DNA of 64,000 bases from Bacteroidota bacterium. GTDB taxonomy: Bacteria > Bacteroidota > Rhodothermia > Balneolales > Balneolaceae. The position numbers were made by a program, and so were the translations under genes. Below, one piece after another: positions 25,561 to 34,518 of this stretch. The stretch's first letter is position 1. Each line of letters begins with the position of its first letter. The notes under the pieces were generated by a model, which did not search any database, had not been told where the DNA came from, and saw only the letters and a list, made by a program, of their open reading frames with translations. The stretch is taken from assembly GCA_009909035.1 (NCBI GenBank), contig JAAAOB010000141.1:78504-142503 (forward strand), read 5' to 3'.

Positions 25561-27276
25561 ATGAATATGAACGGAAAACACAAAAAAGAGAACAGCTACG
25601 ATGCAATTGTTGTGGGATCCGGAATCACCGGGGGATGGGCCGCCAAGGAGCTCTGCGATCGGGGCCTGAAGACGCTTGTACTGGAGCGAGGACGCCCGGT
25701 GGAGCATCAGGACGACTATCCCACCGCCCTGCTTGATCCCTGGGAAGAGACCAACGCAGGACGAATTCCGCAATCTGAACGGGAAAAGAACCCGGTTGTC
25801 AATCGCTGCTACGCCTACAATGAAAACACAAAACACTTCTTCCTGGAAGATGAAGAGCACCCGTACCAGCAGGAACAGCCGTTCGACTGGATTCGTGCCT
25901 ACGTAGAAGGGGGCAAATCCCTGCTCTGGGCCCGCAACGGCCAGCGGTGGAGCCGTTACGATTTTGAGCGCCCTGCCCGCGACGGCTGGGGCTTTGAATG
26001 GCCAATCACCTACGATGAGCTGGCGCCCTGGTACGATAAGGTGGAGCATTTCGTTGGGTGGAGCGGCAACAAAGATGGCCTTGAAGAACTGCCTGACGGC
26101 GATTTCCTCCCGCCATTCGACCTCAACTGCGTGGAGTCGGACATGAAAACACGGATTGAACTACAGTTCCCGGAGCGAACCATGATCCAGGGACGCTGTG
26201 CCCATTTAACCGAGGTCCGCGACATCCACCGCCAGCAGGGACGCGGACTCTGTATGGCCCGCAACCGGTGCTACCGCGGATGCCCCTACGGCGCCTACTT
26301 CAGCTCCAACTCCTCCACCCTGCCCTGGGCCCAGCGAACCGGCAACCTCACCAAGGTGACGCACGCGGTTGTTCACTCCGTTATTTACGACGATACCAAA
26401 GAAACCGCCACCGGGGTCCGCGTGGTGGATGCAAATACCGGGAACATGACCGAATATTACGGGCGCACCATCTTTATGAATGCCTCCTGCCTGAACACAA
26501 ACCTGATTATGATGAACAGCCGATCGGCCCGATTTCCCGACGGACTCGGCAACGACAACGGGCTGCTGGGCCGTTACGTTGCCTTCCACAACTACCGCGG
26601 TCAGATCAGTGCCGATATGGAGGGATACCTGGAGTCATACTACTACGGCAGACGGCCGGCCGGCCCGCTCATCGCCCCGTTTCGAAATGTATTTCAGCGT
26701 GACCAGGTCGATTTTGAAGGCTCTTACCTGGTTCCGGTTGGCGCGAGCCGCCAGGGATGGCAGCGGGGTATTTATGAAAAGACGATCGGTACAGAACTGA
26801 AGAAAAAAATGACTCAGCCCGGGCCGTGGACTGTTTATATGGGCCTGCAGGCGGAAACCGTTCCGATTTTTGAGAACCATGTGAGGCTCAGTACAGATCA
26901 GACCGATCGCTGGGGGTTGCCGCAGCTGGTGACCTCGGTCGATTATACCGAAAATGATGAAGCGCTGCTTACAGATTACTTTGAACAGGGAACCGCAATG
27001 CTGGAAGCCGCAGGCTGTACGAACATCCGCGTCCGGGACACCAAGCAGGCCCCCGGACTGGATATTCACGAAATCGGTGGGGCACGCATGGGGAACGACC
27101 CGAAAACTTCTGTCTTGAACAGGTGGAACCAGGTTCACGGTTGCAAAAACGTGTTTGTGACCGACGGGGCCTGTATGAGCTCAGTGGCCACCCAGAATCC
27201 ATCGCTCACATTCATGGCTCTTACTGCCCGTGCCGCCAACTATGCCGCGGATGAGATGGAAAAAGGGAATCTGTAA
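25561..27276 (+). CDS. GMC family FAD-dependent oxidoreductase
   Basis: The 571-residue product has the Rossmann FAD motif GSGITGG at 19-25, the second FAD strand LVLERGRP, and the C-terminal GMC block: VHGCKNVFVTDGACMSS followed by NPSLTFMALTARAA. The catalytic-site histidine is likely in DIHEIGGARMG. A cysteine-rich insert (CMARNRCYRGCPYGAYFSS) is typical of the gluconate/fructose dehydrogenase-like branch that pairs with small and cytochrome subunits, but neither subunit gene is adjacent. No signal peptide is evident from ATG 25561; the frame extends upstream to 25507 without a good start context. Substrate probably a sugar, sugar acid or alcohol. Confidence 0.9.
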   Translation: MNMNGKHKKENSYDAIVVGSGITGGWAAKELCDRGLKTLVLERGRPVEHQDDYPTALLDPWEETNAGRIPQSEREKNPVVNRCYAYNENTKHFFLEDEEHPYQQEQPFDWIRAYVEGGKSLLWARNGQRWSRYDFERPARDGWGFEWPITYDELAPWYDKVEHFVGWSGNKDGLEELPDGDFLPPFDLNCVESDMKTRIELQFPERTMIQGRCAHLTEVRDIHRQQGRGLCMARNRCYRGCPYGAYFSSNSSTLPWAQRTGNLTKVTHAVVHSVIYDDTKETATGVRVVDANTGNMTEYYGRTIFMNASCLNTNLIMMNSRSARFPDGLGNDNGLLGRYVAFHNYRGQISADMEGYLESYYYGRRPAGPLIAPFRNVFQRDQVDFEGSYLVPVGASRQGWQRGIYEKTIGTELKKKMTQPGPWTVYMGLQAETVPIFENHVRLSTDQTDRWGLPQLVTSVDYTENDEALLTDYFEQGTAMLEAAGCTNIRVRDTKQAPGLDIHEIGGARMGNDPKTSVLNRWNQVHGCKNVFVTDGACMSSVATQNPSLTFMALTARAANYAADEMEKGNL

Positions 27277-27321
27277 CACCATTTTCGGACCCAGGTGCCA
27301 CATTTTGAATACTGCTCTTAC

Positions 27322-27531
27322 CTAATTTTCCCGCTCAAGATTGGGTGCGCAAGTCTGGGTTCCAAATATCCTGTAAATCGGGCAAAACGAAAGTGTACCT
27401 GTTCCAATCAGGATAATTCCTACAATTCCCCATAGAGAATCAAACCAGAAACCCGCAAAAATAATAAGCATTCCAAGGACTACCCGAATAATTGAGTCCA
27501 TCGATCCGACATTTTTTTTCACAATTCTCAT
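27322..27531 (-). CDS. DUF2892 (YgaP-like) small membrane protein
   Basis: The 69-residue protein has two membrane helices (RVVLGMLIIFAGFWF and LWGIVGIILIGTGTLSFC) and the C-terminal CPIYRIFGTQTC typical of the DUF2892 family, the membrane part of YgaP rhodaneses. An earlier in-frame GTG at 27540 exists, but an AGAGGTG ribosome site ends at 27538 six bases before ATG 27531, so the ATG is chosen. A 28-bp perfect tandem duplication lies just upstream. Confidence 0.85.
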   Translation of the reverse strand: MRIVKKNVGSMDSIIRVVLGMLIIFAGFWFDSLWGIVGIILIGTGTLSFCPIYRIFGTQTCAPNLEREN

Positions 27532-27551
27532 AACATTCACCTCTTTTTTTT

Positions 27552-27607
27552 ATTGATATAAATAATGCTCTGTTGAACTATTGATATAAATAATGCTCTG
27601 TTGAACT
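27552..27607. repeat. Perfect 28-bp tandem duplication
   Basis: Two identical 28-bp units (27552-27579 and 27580-27607, beginning ATTGATATAAATAATGCT) lie 21 bp before the start of the minus-strand DUF2892 gene. Perfect identity points to a recent event, and the position would duplicate part of its promoter region. Confidence 0.9.
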
Positions 27608-27765
27608 AAAGGTACAATCTGTATCAAATTAAACCTGTACGGTCACCGCTGAAACCAATGTAGGAGAATTGACTACACGCTTGCCGCCGGTGCAATCACG
27701 ACCCAAAAACAACAGCGCATTATTTCTATTCATCAAAACCCTTCTTATCTTCCTGCCGACCAACT

Positions 27766-27849
27766 GCCCGGGTGGCGGAATTGGTAGACGCGCCGGATTC
27801 AAAATCCGGTGATGGCAACATCGTAGGGGTTCAAGTCCCCTCCCGGGTA
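27766..27849 (+). tRNA. tRNA-Leu (anticodon CAA)
   Basis: The 84-nt sequence folds as a class II tRNA: acceptor stem GCCCGGG with CCCGGGT (first pair G-U), anticodon stem CCGGA/TCCGG around loop TTCAAAA (anticodon CAA, reading UUG), a long variable arm (TGATGGCAACATCG) and T arm AGGGG-TTCAAGT-CCCCT, discriminator A. The 3' CCA is not encoded. Confidence 0.96.
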
Positions 27850-28159
27850 CTGAGAAGTTTTGAGATAGGAGATCATAGATAAGAGATATGATATAATCGA
27901 TGAGAGTGATGCTGGTCACGCTCTGGGCGATGCATGCTAAGTCATTCTTCGATAGCACTCTCCTTGCAACTCTGGTTTTATTTTTTTGGTATTCGCTGGC
28001 TTGATTGCCCACATCCCCCCTTCAAGAAGACTTTTCTCATACCCAGGAAAAACCAAGGGTCGTATCAAAAATTTTTTATGAATTGAACCTTTCTGCGAAA
28101 ATTTCCCGCCTCTCTTGCCGGCGCTTCACCAACTAAGGTCAACATTATTCCACAGAAAG
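27850..28159. other. Gene-free stretch after tRNA-Leu
   Basis: I see no gene, hairpin with U tract, or repeat here beyond AT-rich tracts near 28065-28080. The promoter of the following operon begins at 28160. Confidence 0.4.
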
Positions 28160-28188
28160 TTGACATACATTGCGGCATTATGTATTAT
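28160..28188 (+). promoter_or_regulatory. Sigma70-type promoter of the padR/ABC operon
   Basis: TTGACA (28160-28165) and TATTAT (28183-28188) are separated by exactly 17 bp, the ideal spacing, 31 bp before the first start codon. It is the strongest promoter-like site seen in the window and overlaps the palindrome at 28179-28193. Confidence 0.75.
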
Positions 28189-28193
28189 ACATA
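28179..28193. promoter_or_regulatory. Candidate PadR operator
   Basis: The perfect palindrome TATGTATTATACATA (7-bp arms around one base) covers the -10 box. PadR-family operators typically contain ATGT...ACAT half sites, as here (with a shorter 5-bp spacing than the commonest form). Another half site ATGTAAC lies at 28203. Since padR is in the operon, autorepression is the natural reading. Confidence 0.6.
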
Positions 28194-28218
28194 GCAACAT
28201 TATGTAACTAATAAGTCT

Positions 28219-28470
28219 ATGTACAAAACAATCATAATTTCCATTCTGGCCGCATTCACAGCACATATCGTGGATGCTCAATCCGTCCTGTCACCGGCAC
28301 TGGCCGAGACTCTCAGTTTGGCTGATGTTGAAAACCGCGATCAGGTGATCTACCTGGTGGAGACGGGCGAACCGGCAACAGGTATCGTTGAAGAGTACCA
28401 CGAGTCCGGCCAGATCAAGAGCAGGCGCTCCGTTGTAACCGGCAAAGCGGACGGAAGAGTTTGTTTATAG
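28219..28470 (+). CDS. Short secreted protein with one YwqK/MORN-like repeat, probably truncated
   Basis: The 83-residue product has a signal peptide (MYKTIIISILAAFTAHIVDAQ) and ends with IVEEYHESGQIKSRRSVVTGKADG, one unit of the YwqK/MORN-variant repeat, then RVCL and a stop. Proteins of this group normally have several such repeats, so this looks like a gene cut short after its first repeat by mutation. It is the first frame behind the promoter at 28160 and 51 bp before padR. It could still be a genuine short product. Confidence 0.55.
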   Translation: MYKTIIISILAAFTAHIVDAQSVLSPALAETLSLADVENRDQVIYLVETGEPATGIVEEYHESGQIKSRRSVVTGKADGRVCL

Positions 28471-28521
28471 GACACGAATCAGCACAAACAGAGAATAGTA
28501 CAACACCAAATAGAGGAAACC

Positions 28522-28866
28522 ATGGCAACTAAAGCTCTCGTAGCAGCATCCAGTAAACCGATTATACTATCTATCCTGTCTCACGGAAAAAGTTATGGGT
28601 ACCAGGTTATTAAAAACGTGGAGCGTCTTTCCGGCGGCGAGCTTGAATGGACGGATGCGATGCTCTATCCGGTACTGCACAGAATGGAAAAAGACGGCCT
28701 GATTCAGTCTGAATGGGTTGTGGCCGATAACGGCAGGCGGCGGAAGTACTATCAGATCACGGAAGCCGGGCAGGAAGAGCTCGAGAAGGAAAAATCGCAA
28801 TGGATGAATGTACACCACGCGCTTGAGAAGCTGTGGGGACCCAATCCGGCATTGAACCTGGGGTAA
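28522..28866 (+). CDS. PadR family transcriptional regulator
   Basis: The 114-residue protein is a winged helix of the short PadR type: ILSILSHGKSYGYQVIKNVE, then DAMLYPVLHRMEKDGLIQSEW, the wing RRRKYYQITEAGQEELEKEKSQW. Such regulators repress adjacent transport operons and are released by the transported compound or a stress signal. A ribosome site (AGAGGAA) precedes ATG 28522. It is 7 bp upstream of the permease gene, a common PadR-FtsX-permease pair, and probably acts at the palindrome over the operon promoter. Confidence 0.93.
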   Translation: MATKALVAASSKPIILSILSHGKSYGYQVIKNVERLSGGELEWTDAMLYPVLHRMEKDGLIQSEWVVADNGRRRKYYQITEAGQEELEKEKSQWMNVHHALEKLWGPNPALNLG

Positions 28867-28873
28867 ATCACGA

Positions 28874-31591
28874 ATGAGCAGTTTTGATCTGAACCATGCC
28901 CTCAACGAGTGGCGCCGAAAACTTCGAAAACAGCAGGGTCTGGAACCCGGCATGATCGAAGAACTGGAGTCTAATCTCCTGGACCGGATGGATGAGTACG
29001 TCATCAAGGGATATTCGGCTGAGGAGGCATTCAAAATGGCGGCGGAAAAAAGCCTGGGCGGTGATGATGGAGAAGCCGTGGCCGATGAATTCTACAAGGC
29101 TCGTACGCCCTTCTACAAACAGACGCCGCCCTGGAAGGGCAACGCATCCCTGGTCGATCTGCTGCCAAGCTACCTCAAAGTGGCCGTCCGTAACTTCCAG
29201 CGTAAGGGAGCCTACACGGCAATTAACTACATCGGGCTCACGGTTGGGCTGTTAACCGCCTGCTTTGTAGGCCTCTATATTCACTTTGAGTTAAGCTGGG
29301 ACGACTTTCACACCAAGTCAGACCGAATTGTACGTATCGGGCAAGAATTTCGGTCGCAATCCTACAGTCTGAACGCATTCGATGGATACCGAAGTGCGAC
29401 ACGGGAAACACAGCTCAATCAAATTACAGGCTTTGAGAATGTGCCCGGGGTTAAGGATGTTGCCCACTTTTGGATCTTTGGCGGGGCATCGTTTTTGACG
29501 ATTGACGACCGGCGATATTCCGAAGACGGACTTCTGACGACCAATACACCGTCAGCATTTTTCAACCTGTTCGACTGGAGATTTATACACGGAAGCGCCG
29601 AAAACTTTTCGGCCACTCCGAACCGGGCGGTGCTGACCGAGTCTACAGCCGACATGATTTCACCGGATGATCAGCGATTACTCTCCGAGCTGATCGGACA
29701 AACGTTTGTGCTTGATTCCACGACCTACGAGATTGCCGGAATCATTGAGGACATCCCCGAGAACTCTCACTACGAATTTAAGATTGCGCTTCACGATCCC
29801 AAGATTGAATACTGGGGAGGCCGTACCTACGCACTTCTCGAGGATGGAGTTAGCCCGCAAACAGTAAAGCAGCGGTGGGATGACAACATTTCAGAAATCA
29901 ATTCGAGGCTGGCGGCTGAAACGGAGTTGTTTAAAGGCTTTGTCGTCCGACCGCTCGAAAGTCTCCATCTTTATGGAGATGATCTGTACGAGTTAAAAAC
30001 GCCCGGCAACCCGCGCTATCTTTGGATATTCGGGATCATCGGGCTGGTCATTCTGCTAATTACCCTTACCAACTACACCAATCTCTCAATAGCAATATAT
30101 TCCGGACGAAACCGGGAGATCGGAATGCGGAAGGTGATGGGGGCAGGGCAATTGCAGGTCGCCGGGCAGTTTTTGATGGAATCGGTACTATTGGCCCTGT
30201 TTACGTTGCCCGTTGTTCTTGCGCTCATCACATGGCTGCTCCCATACTTTAATTCGTTTATGGATGTGAACATTGAGAATCTATTTCTGAGCAACTGGTC
30301 AGCCTCATTACTGCTCCTGGCGGCCGTGCTGATGTTTGGATTGGCATCCGGACTATATCCCGCGCTGACTCTCTCCGGTAGAAATATTCGTGACCTCTTC
30401 AACAAACAGATGACCCGTCCAAAAACACGCGGGGTCACGCTTCGAAAAGGTCTGATCACCTTTCAGTTTGTGCTTCTGATCGGGCTTGGCAGCGCTACGT
30501 GGTACATCAACAGCCAGCTCAACTACATCAACCAGAAAGATATCGGGTACGCAAAAGAGGGTATTGTGTATGTGCTGATGGAGGACAATGATAAATACAA
30601 TGAGTTTAAAGAGAGGCTGTCGTCGGTACCGGGAATCAATGGTGTTGGATCCGGTACTCCGCTGGCCAGGAGCACCTTTAACCAGGTGACCTATCGAATT
30701 GACGGGGATGACCAGATTTTTGATGATGGATACCGCATTTTTATGAATCCCGGTGCACTGAAAGCCTATGGAATTGAGACATCGGTGGATGAGTATTTTG
30801 AGAATACTGAAAATACTCCTCAGCTGCTGACGCTGATTAATCAGTCTGGCGCCGAAAAATTTTCACGGGTGATGGGCGTGCCGAAAGAGGATCTTATCGG
30901 GATGACTTTTCGAACGGAGCCGTCATACACACAAGACGACGGAACTGTTGGATTTCCCAAGCAGATCGACGGCTTTTTTGAAGACATCAACATGTTTTCG
31001 CTGCGTGAAGAGATCGATCCCTATTTTATGGAGGTCCGGCCGGATGTAACCACCGCATGGGCGATTGTAAACTTTAATACCGCCAGTGCGGGCAGCGTAC
31101 TGGACGACATCAGGGCGACTTATAATAAGCTTGGACAGTCCTTTCCGTTTATCAGTCGCTTCCAGGAAGACCGGATTGAAAGTCTCTACATCAAAGATCA
31201 GCAGGCAGGGTCGCTCACGATCTACCTGAGCGTACTTGCGTTCCTGGTGGCGATGCTTGGGCTGATCGGGTTGGCGGCCTACCTCACAACGCTGCGCGAG
31301 AAAGAGATTGGCGTACGAAAAGTGTTGGGCGCATCCACAGGCCAAATCCTGTTTCAGCTAAATAAAGAGTATATCTACCTGATCGGAATTTCCGTGCTAA
31401 TTGCGGGACCGATCGCATACCTGGGCGTCACGCAGTGGCTTGCAAATTACGCCTTCCGAATTTACATCAATCCGCTCGTAATACTGGCCGTTGCCCTGCT
31501 GACGCTTTTCATCGCTTCACTTGCCGTCAGTTCACAGACGCTGAGGGCTGCCGTCAACAACCCCGTCAAAGCGCTCCGAAGCGAGCAGTAA
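28874..31591 (+). CDS. FtsX/MacB-type ABC transporter permease with N-terminal prefix domain
   Basis: The 905-residue protein starts with a cytoplasmic permease prefix domain (1-90; LNHALNEWRRKLRKQQGLEPGMIEELESNLLDRM and GYSAEEAFKMAAEKSLGG). It then has two MacB/FtsX repeats, each with one membrane helix, a large periplasmic domain and three helices: YTAINYIGLTVGLLTACFVGLYI; the block around 385-500 with GRNREIGMRKVMGA; a second anchor near 530; and a last block with REKEIGVRKVLGASTGQILFQL. The GxRKVxGA motifs contact the ATPase. Eight membrane segments in all. These permeases do not form a channel; they use ATP for mechanical work on periplasmic partners. The partner ATPase is eight genes on, at 38507. 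Confidence 0.94.
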   Translation: MSSFDLNHALNEWRRKLRKQQGLEPGMIEELESNLLDRMDEYVIKGYSAEEAFKMAAEKSLGGDDGEAVADEFYKARTPFYKQTPPWKGNASLVDLLPSYLKVAVRNFQRKGAYTAINYIGLTVGLLTACFVGLYIHFELSWDDFHTKSDRIVRIGQEFRSQSYSLNAFDGYRSATRETQLNQITGFENVPGVKDVAHFWIFGGASFLTIDDRRYSEDGLLTTNTPSAFFNLFDWRFIHGSAENFSATPNRAVLTESTADMISPDDQRLLSELIGQTFVLDSTTYEIAGIIEDIPENSHYEFKIALHDPKIEYWGGRTYALLEDGVSPQTVKQRWDDNISEINSRLAAETELFKGFVVRPLESLHLYGDDLYELKTPGNPRYLWIFGIIGLVILLITLTNYTNLSIAIYSGRNREIGMRKVMGAGQLQVAGQFLMESVLLALFTLPVVLALITWLLPYFNSFMDVNIENLFLSNWSASLLLLAAVLMFGLASGLYPALTLSGRNIRDLFNKQMTRPKTRGVTLRKGLITFQFVLLIGLGSATWYINSQLNYINQKDIGYAKEGIVYVLMEDNDKYNEFKERLSSVPGINGVGSGTPLARSTFNQVTYRIDGDDQIFDDGYRIFMNPGALKAYGIETSVDEYFENTENTPQLLTLINQSGAEKFSRVMGVPKEDLIGMTFRTEPSYTQDDGTVGFPKQIDGFFEDINMFSLREEIDPYFMEVRPDVTTAWAIVNFNTASAGSVLDDIRATYNKLGQSFPFISRFQEDRIESLYIKDQQAGSLTIYLSVLAFLVAMLGLIGLAAYLTTLREKEIGVRKVLGASTGQILFQLNKEYIYLIGISVLIAGPIAYLGVTQWLANYAFRIYINPLVILAVALLTLFIASLAVSSQTLRAAVNNPVKALRSEQ

Positions 31592-31666
31592 CCTTTTCAT
31601 TATCCTATGACCTGAACCAAAATACTCAATACAGAAGATTCCTTAACCCCCATACCTAACAACGTT

Positions 31667-33265
31667 ATGCAATTTTATAAAAGTCTTACACGCGGTCATC
31701 AAAAAAGCGGAAAAAGATTCAGACATCGATTCAAACCGATACTAATAGCACTCACGATCGCGTGTTCATTGGCATTAACAAACAATCTGTTACATGCATC
31801 GGATGTTGATATTTCAGATGGTCAGGTTGTAATGGAGGGAGATCAGGCCTTCATTGAGTTTCAGATATCCTGGAAGCTCTCCTGGCATAACGAAACCAAC
31901 TGGGACGCCGCCTGGGTGTTTGCCAAAGACCCATCGCGAGGATTTCAGCACGTGGCATTGACTCATGACTCGGGTGAACTCATCAGGAATCATCTATCTG
32001 ATCAGCCGGAACCGGGGTTTGATGTCTCGGACGATCAGCTGGGCGTGTTTATCTACAGGGGCCAGCAGCGCTCAGAGCGTGGTTCTAATAACTGGAGTGT
32101 GAGGGTTGAGTGGGATTATGCTGCATCAGACTACACGATTGATGAGTTGCCAGAATCCGTTGAAATGTATGCCATTGAGATGGTTTACGTGCCGGATGGT
32201 CCGTTTGAGACAGGTGATCCGTTGGGGAAAAACGGGCCCGACAACGCGTTTTTCAGCCTGAATGAGGACAGTACCGGCACGTATCGCGTTACCTCCTCAG
32301 AGGCGATATCCGTCTGCGATGAGGACGGAAGTCTCTGCTATCAAAATCAGTATGGACGCGGGCGTGGAGGTGATCAGAAAGGGCCGATTCCCGCTGAGTA
32401 TCCGAATGGGTACGACGCTTTCTACCTGATGAAATACAAGATCTCACAGGGACAGTATGCCGAAATGCTGAATACGCTGTCGGATCTTCAAACCGCTAAC
32501 CGGGCTATTTTTGGTTCGTCTGCATATGAAGACCGCGGTACGATAAAACGGGTCAATGGTCGATATGTAGCTGAAAATCCCGATCGTGCGTGCAATTATC
32601 TCGGCTGGGAAGACGGGGCTTTGTTTGCTGACTGGGCCGGATTAAGGCCATTCACAGAATTGGAATATGAAAAAGCAGCCCGTGGACCTGTTGAGGCAGT
32701 TGCTAATGAATATGCCTGGGGAACAACCAGCATCACACATGGTGATACGCTCTTCAACCCAAACGGCATCATGGCAGACCGGGAAGATGGTGATGAATAC
32801 ATTCGCGGAAACGCAAACTACCGGCCACAGGACCGGGATTTCAGCGTCAGGGAAGAGACCATCTTTATCGGTGGAGATGGAGGGATTGGCCCACTTAGAA
32901 TCGACATTTTTGAAACACGGGCACATCGTATCAACGCGGAAAATATCCGGGAGGCATCTGGTGCGGGATACTACGGTGCACTTGGGCTTACAGGCGGTCT
33001 TTTTGAACGGATTGTAACGGTTGGAAATGAACGCGGACGAGCCTTTACCGGATCTCATGGTGATGGTAATATCAACTACTCAGGATACGCTGGAAATACA
33101 GTAGAGGACTGGCCGTCACGATCCGGGAATGGCCTTGCGCTGCGTGCCCGTAACTATGCATTTGATACCCGTCGACTACAAATGGCCAACCGCGGATTTG
33201 GACAGTATTCTGCCACCTATCGGGCGAGAGGTATGGGATTCCGTGCCGCCCGTACTTCAGATTAA
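31667..33265 (+). CDS. Secreted SUMF1-fold (FGE-sulfatase domain) protein A, non-catalytic
   Basis: The 532-residue exported protein has a long basic leader and hydrophobic core (ILIALTIACSLALT), an N-terminal beta-rich domain (about 48-165) with SWHNETNWDAAWVFAK at 72-87, and a SUMF1/FGE-like C-type lectin fold from IEMVYVPDGPFETGD (170) to the closing GFRAARTSD. Typical SUMF1 segments include FYLMKYKISQGQYAEMLN, WAGLRPFTELEYEKAARGP and GLTGGLFERIVTVGN. The active-site cysteine pair of formylglycine-generating enzymes is absent near the C-terminus; the only mature cysteines are mid-protein. So it is more likely a binding or structural protein. It shares both domains with the gene at 35381. 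Confidence 0.85.
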   Translation: MQFYKSLTRGHQKSGKRFRHRFKPILIALTIACSLALTNNLLHASDVDISDGQVVMEGDQAFIEFQISWKLSWHNETNWDAAWVFAKDPSRGFQHVALTHDSGELIRNHLSDQPEPGFDVSDDQLGVFIYRGQQRSERGSNNWSVRVEWDYAASDYTIDELPESVEMYAIEMVYVPDGPFETGDPLGKNGPDNAFFSLNEDSTGTYRVTSSEAISVCDEDGSLCYQNQYGRGRGGDQKGPIPAEYPNGYDAFYLMKYKISQGQYAEMLNTLSDLQTANRAIFGSSAYEDRGTIKRVNGRYVAENPDRACNYLGWEDGALFADWAGLRPFTELEYEKAARGPVEAVANEYAWGTTSITHGDTLFNPNGIMADREDGDEYIRGNANYRPQDRDFSVREETIFIGGDGGIGPLRIDIFETRAHRINAENIREASGAGYYGALGLTGGLFERIVTVGNERGRAFTGSHGDGNINYSGYAGNTVEDWPSRSGNGLALRARNYAFDTRRLQMANRGFGQYSATYRARGMGFRAARTSD

Positions 33266-33288
33266 TCTCACTATAAAAAAGAACAGAT

Positions 33289-34509
33289 ATGAAGATTTTA
33301 ATTCACGCTTTAGCAATTATCACACCGGTGTTACTAATTGGGTGCAGCATGTCTGATGCCCCCGAAAACTATGACGATCAGGGGCCTAATATCATGTCCG
33401 GAACCTTTGAGCTCACAATGGAGACTGACTCCATGGATATCAGCTTTTCAGTTGAACTCGTGACGGCGGTCGACAGCGCAGTTTACGGATATATCGAATC
33501 TGAAACAGTCGACTATGAAGCACCGATCGGACTGGACAGTCTCACGACCGATAGTCTCTACTTCAGAACATATACGCATCACCTGGCGTTAAGTCGATCA
33601 GATACAGTGATGGATGGTCAGTTCGATTTCTTCGATACGTTTCACCCTGCAACCATGACAAAACGGAGTGACGATGTAAGGACTTCACTGTTGGCGACGC
33701 GGGAGCAGCTCCCGCTGAAGCTCGATATAGAAGCGAAAGGAATGGCCTGGGCCGCTCCCCTATCCGGTGATCGTACATACCTGGTTAATGACAATCTCAT
33801 CTACCTGGCTGAAAAAGAGGGCGATTTGTGGAATACCACGTTTGTGGAGTATGACACAACAGCCTGGGATTTCTATTCGATAGGACTCTCGCCCGACCAG
33901 GATCGGTTACTGGCCCATGGCGTACCCAAAACAGACGCTTATCCGCACGAAGGAGGAGGTGACTACTACATGCTTACCCTCGATACACCTACATCCGTTG
34001 GGAACATTACGCATCTGCCATCAAGTGTCAATACAGACAGCTACGATATTTTTCCTGCGTTTACGCCCGATGGAAATGTTCTATTGAGCACCTGGGGCAA
34101 AGTTGAGGGTCTTGATCAGGCGGGAAGAGGGGATCTTTATCTTGCCGAAGTAGATGGTGGAAACTATACCGTAAGACCTATCATGGAGGGACTCAATACG
34201 GAGCAGCCGGAAGCGGGTGCGTCCATGGGACCCAACGGCGATATTCTGCTTTTTCATCGAAGTGATCGTGACCAGGGCTTTCCCGATCGGATATTCAAAA
34301 TGGAGAAAACAGACTCAGAATGGAGCGAGCCAGAACTGGTTGGGCCACCCGTTACGCGTGATTTCACCTACACCTACGGCGGGCGGATTGATCCAACCGG
34401 AGAGTATCTCTTTTTCAACAGCGGGTTTCGGGGCCAGACAGAAATATTCAAAATTCCCATTTCGGATATTCCGGATCTGGCAAACTCTTTCAATAATCAC
34501 AATCAATAA
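33289..34509 (+). CDS. Lipoprotein with PD40 (WD40-like) beta-propeller
   Basis: The 406-residue lipoprotein (signal ending LLIGC, Cys19) has a ~100-residue N-terminal beta domain and a propeller with TolB-like PD40 blades: FYSIGLSPDQDRLLAHG, YDIFPAFTPDGNVLLST, EAGASMGPNGDILLFHR, GGRIDPTGEYLFFNSG. Such propellers are protein-protein docking platforms in the periplasm. It lies 23 bp after the SUMF1-fold gene and 9 bp before another propeller gene; all belong to one transcription unit. Confidence 0.85.
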   Translation: MKILIHALAIITPVLLIGCSMSDAPENYDDQGPNIMSGTFELTMETDSMDISFSVELVTAVDSAVYGYIESETVDYEAPIGLDSLTTDSLYFRTYTHHLALSRSDTVMDGQFDFFDTFHPATMTKRSDDVRTSLLATREQLPLKLDIEAKGMAWAAPLSGDRTYLVNDNLIYLAEKEGDLWNTTFVEYDTTAWDFYSIGLSPDQDRLLAHGVPKTDAYPHEGGGDYYMLTLDTPTSVGNITHLPSSVNTDSYDIFPAFTPDGNVLLSTWGKVEGLDQAGRGDLYLAEVDGGNYTVRPIMEGLNTEQPEAGASMGPNGDILLFHRSDRDQGFPDRIFKMEKTDSEWSEPELVGPPVTRDFTYTYGGRIDPTGEYLFFNSGFRGQTEIFKIPISDIPDLANSFNNHNQ

Positions 34510-34518
34510 GAAATTTTT

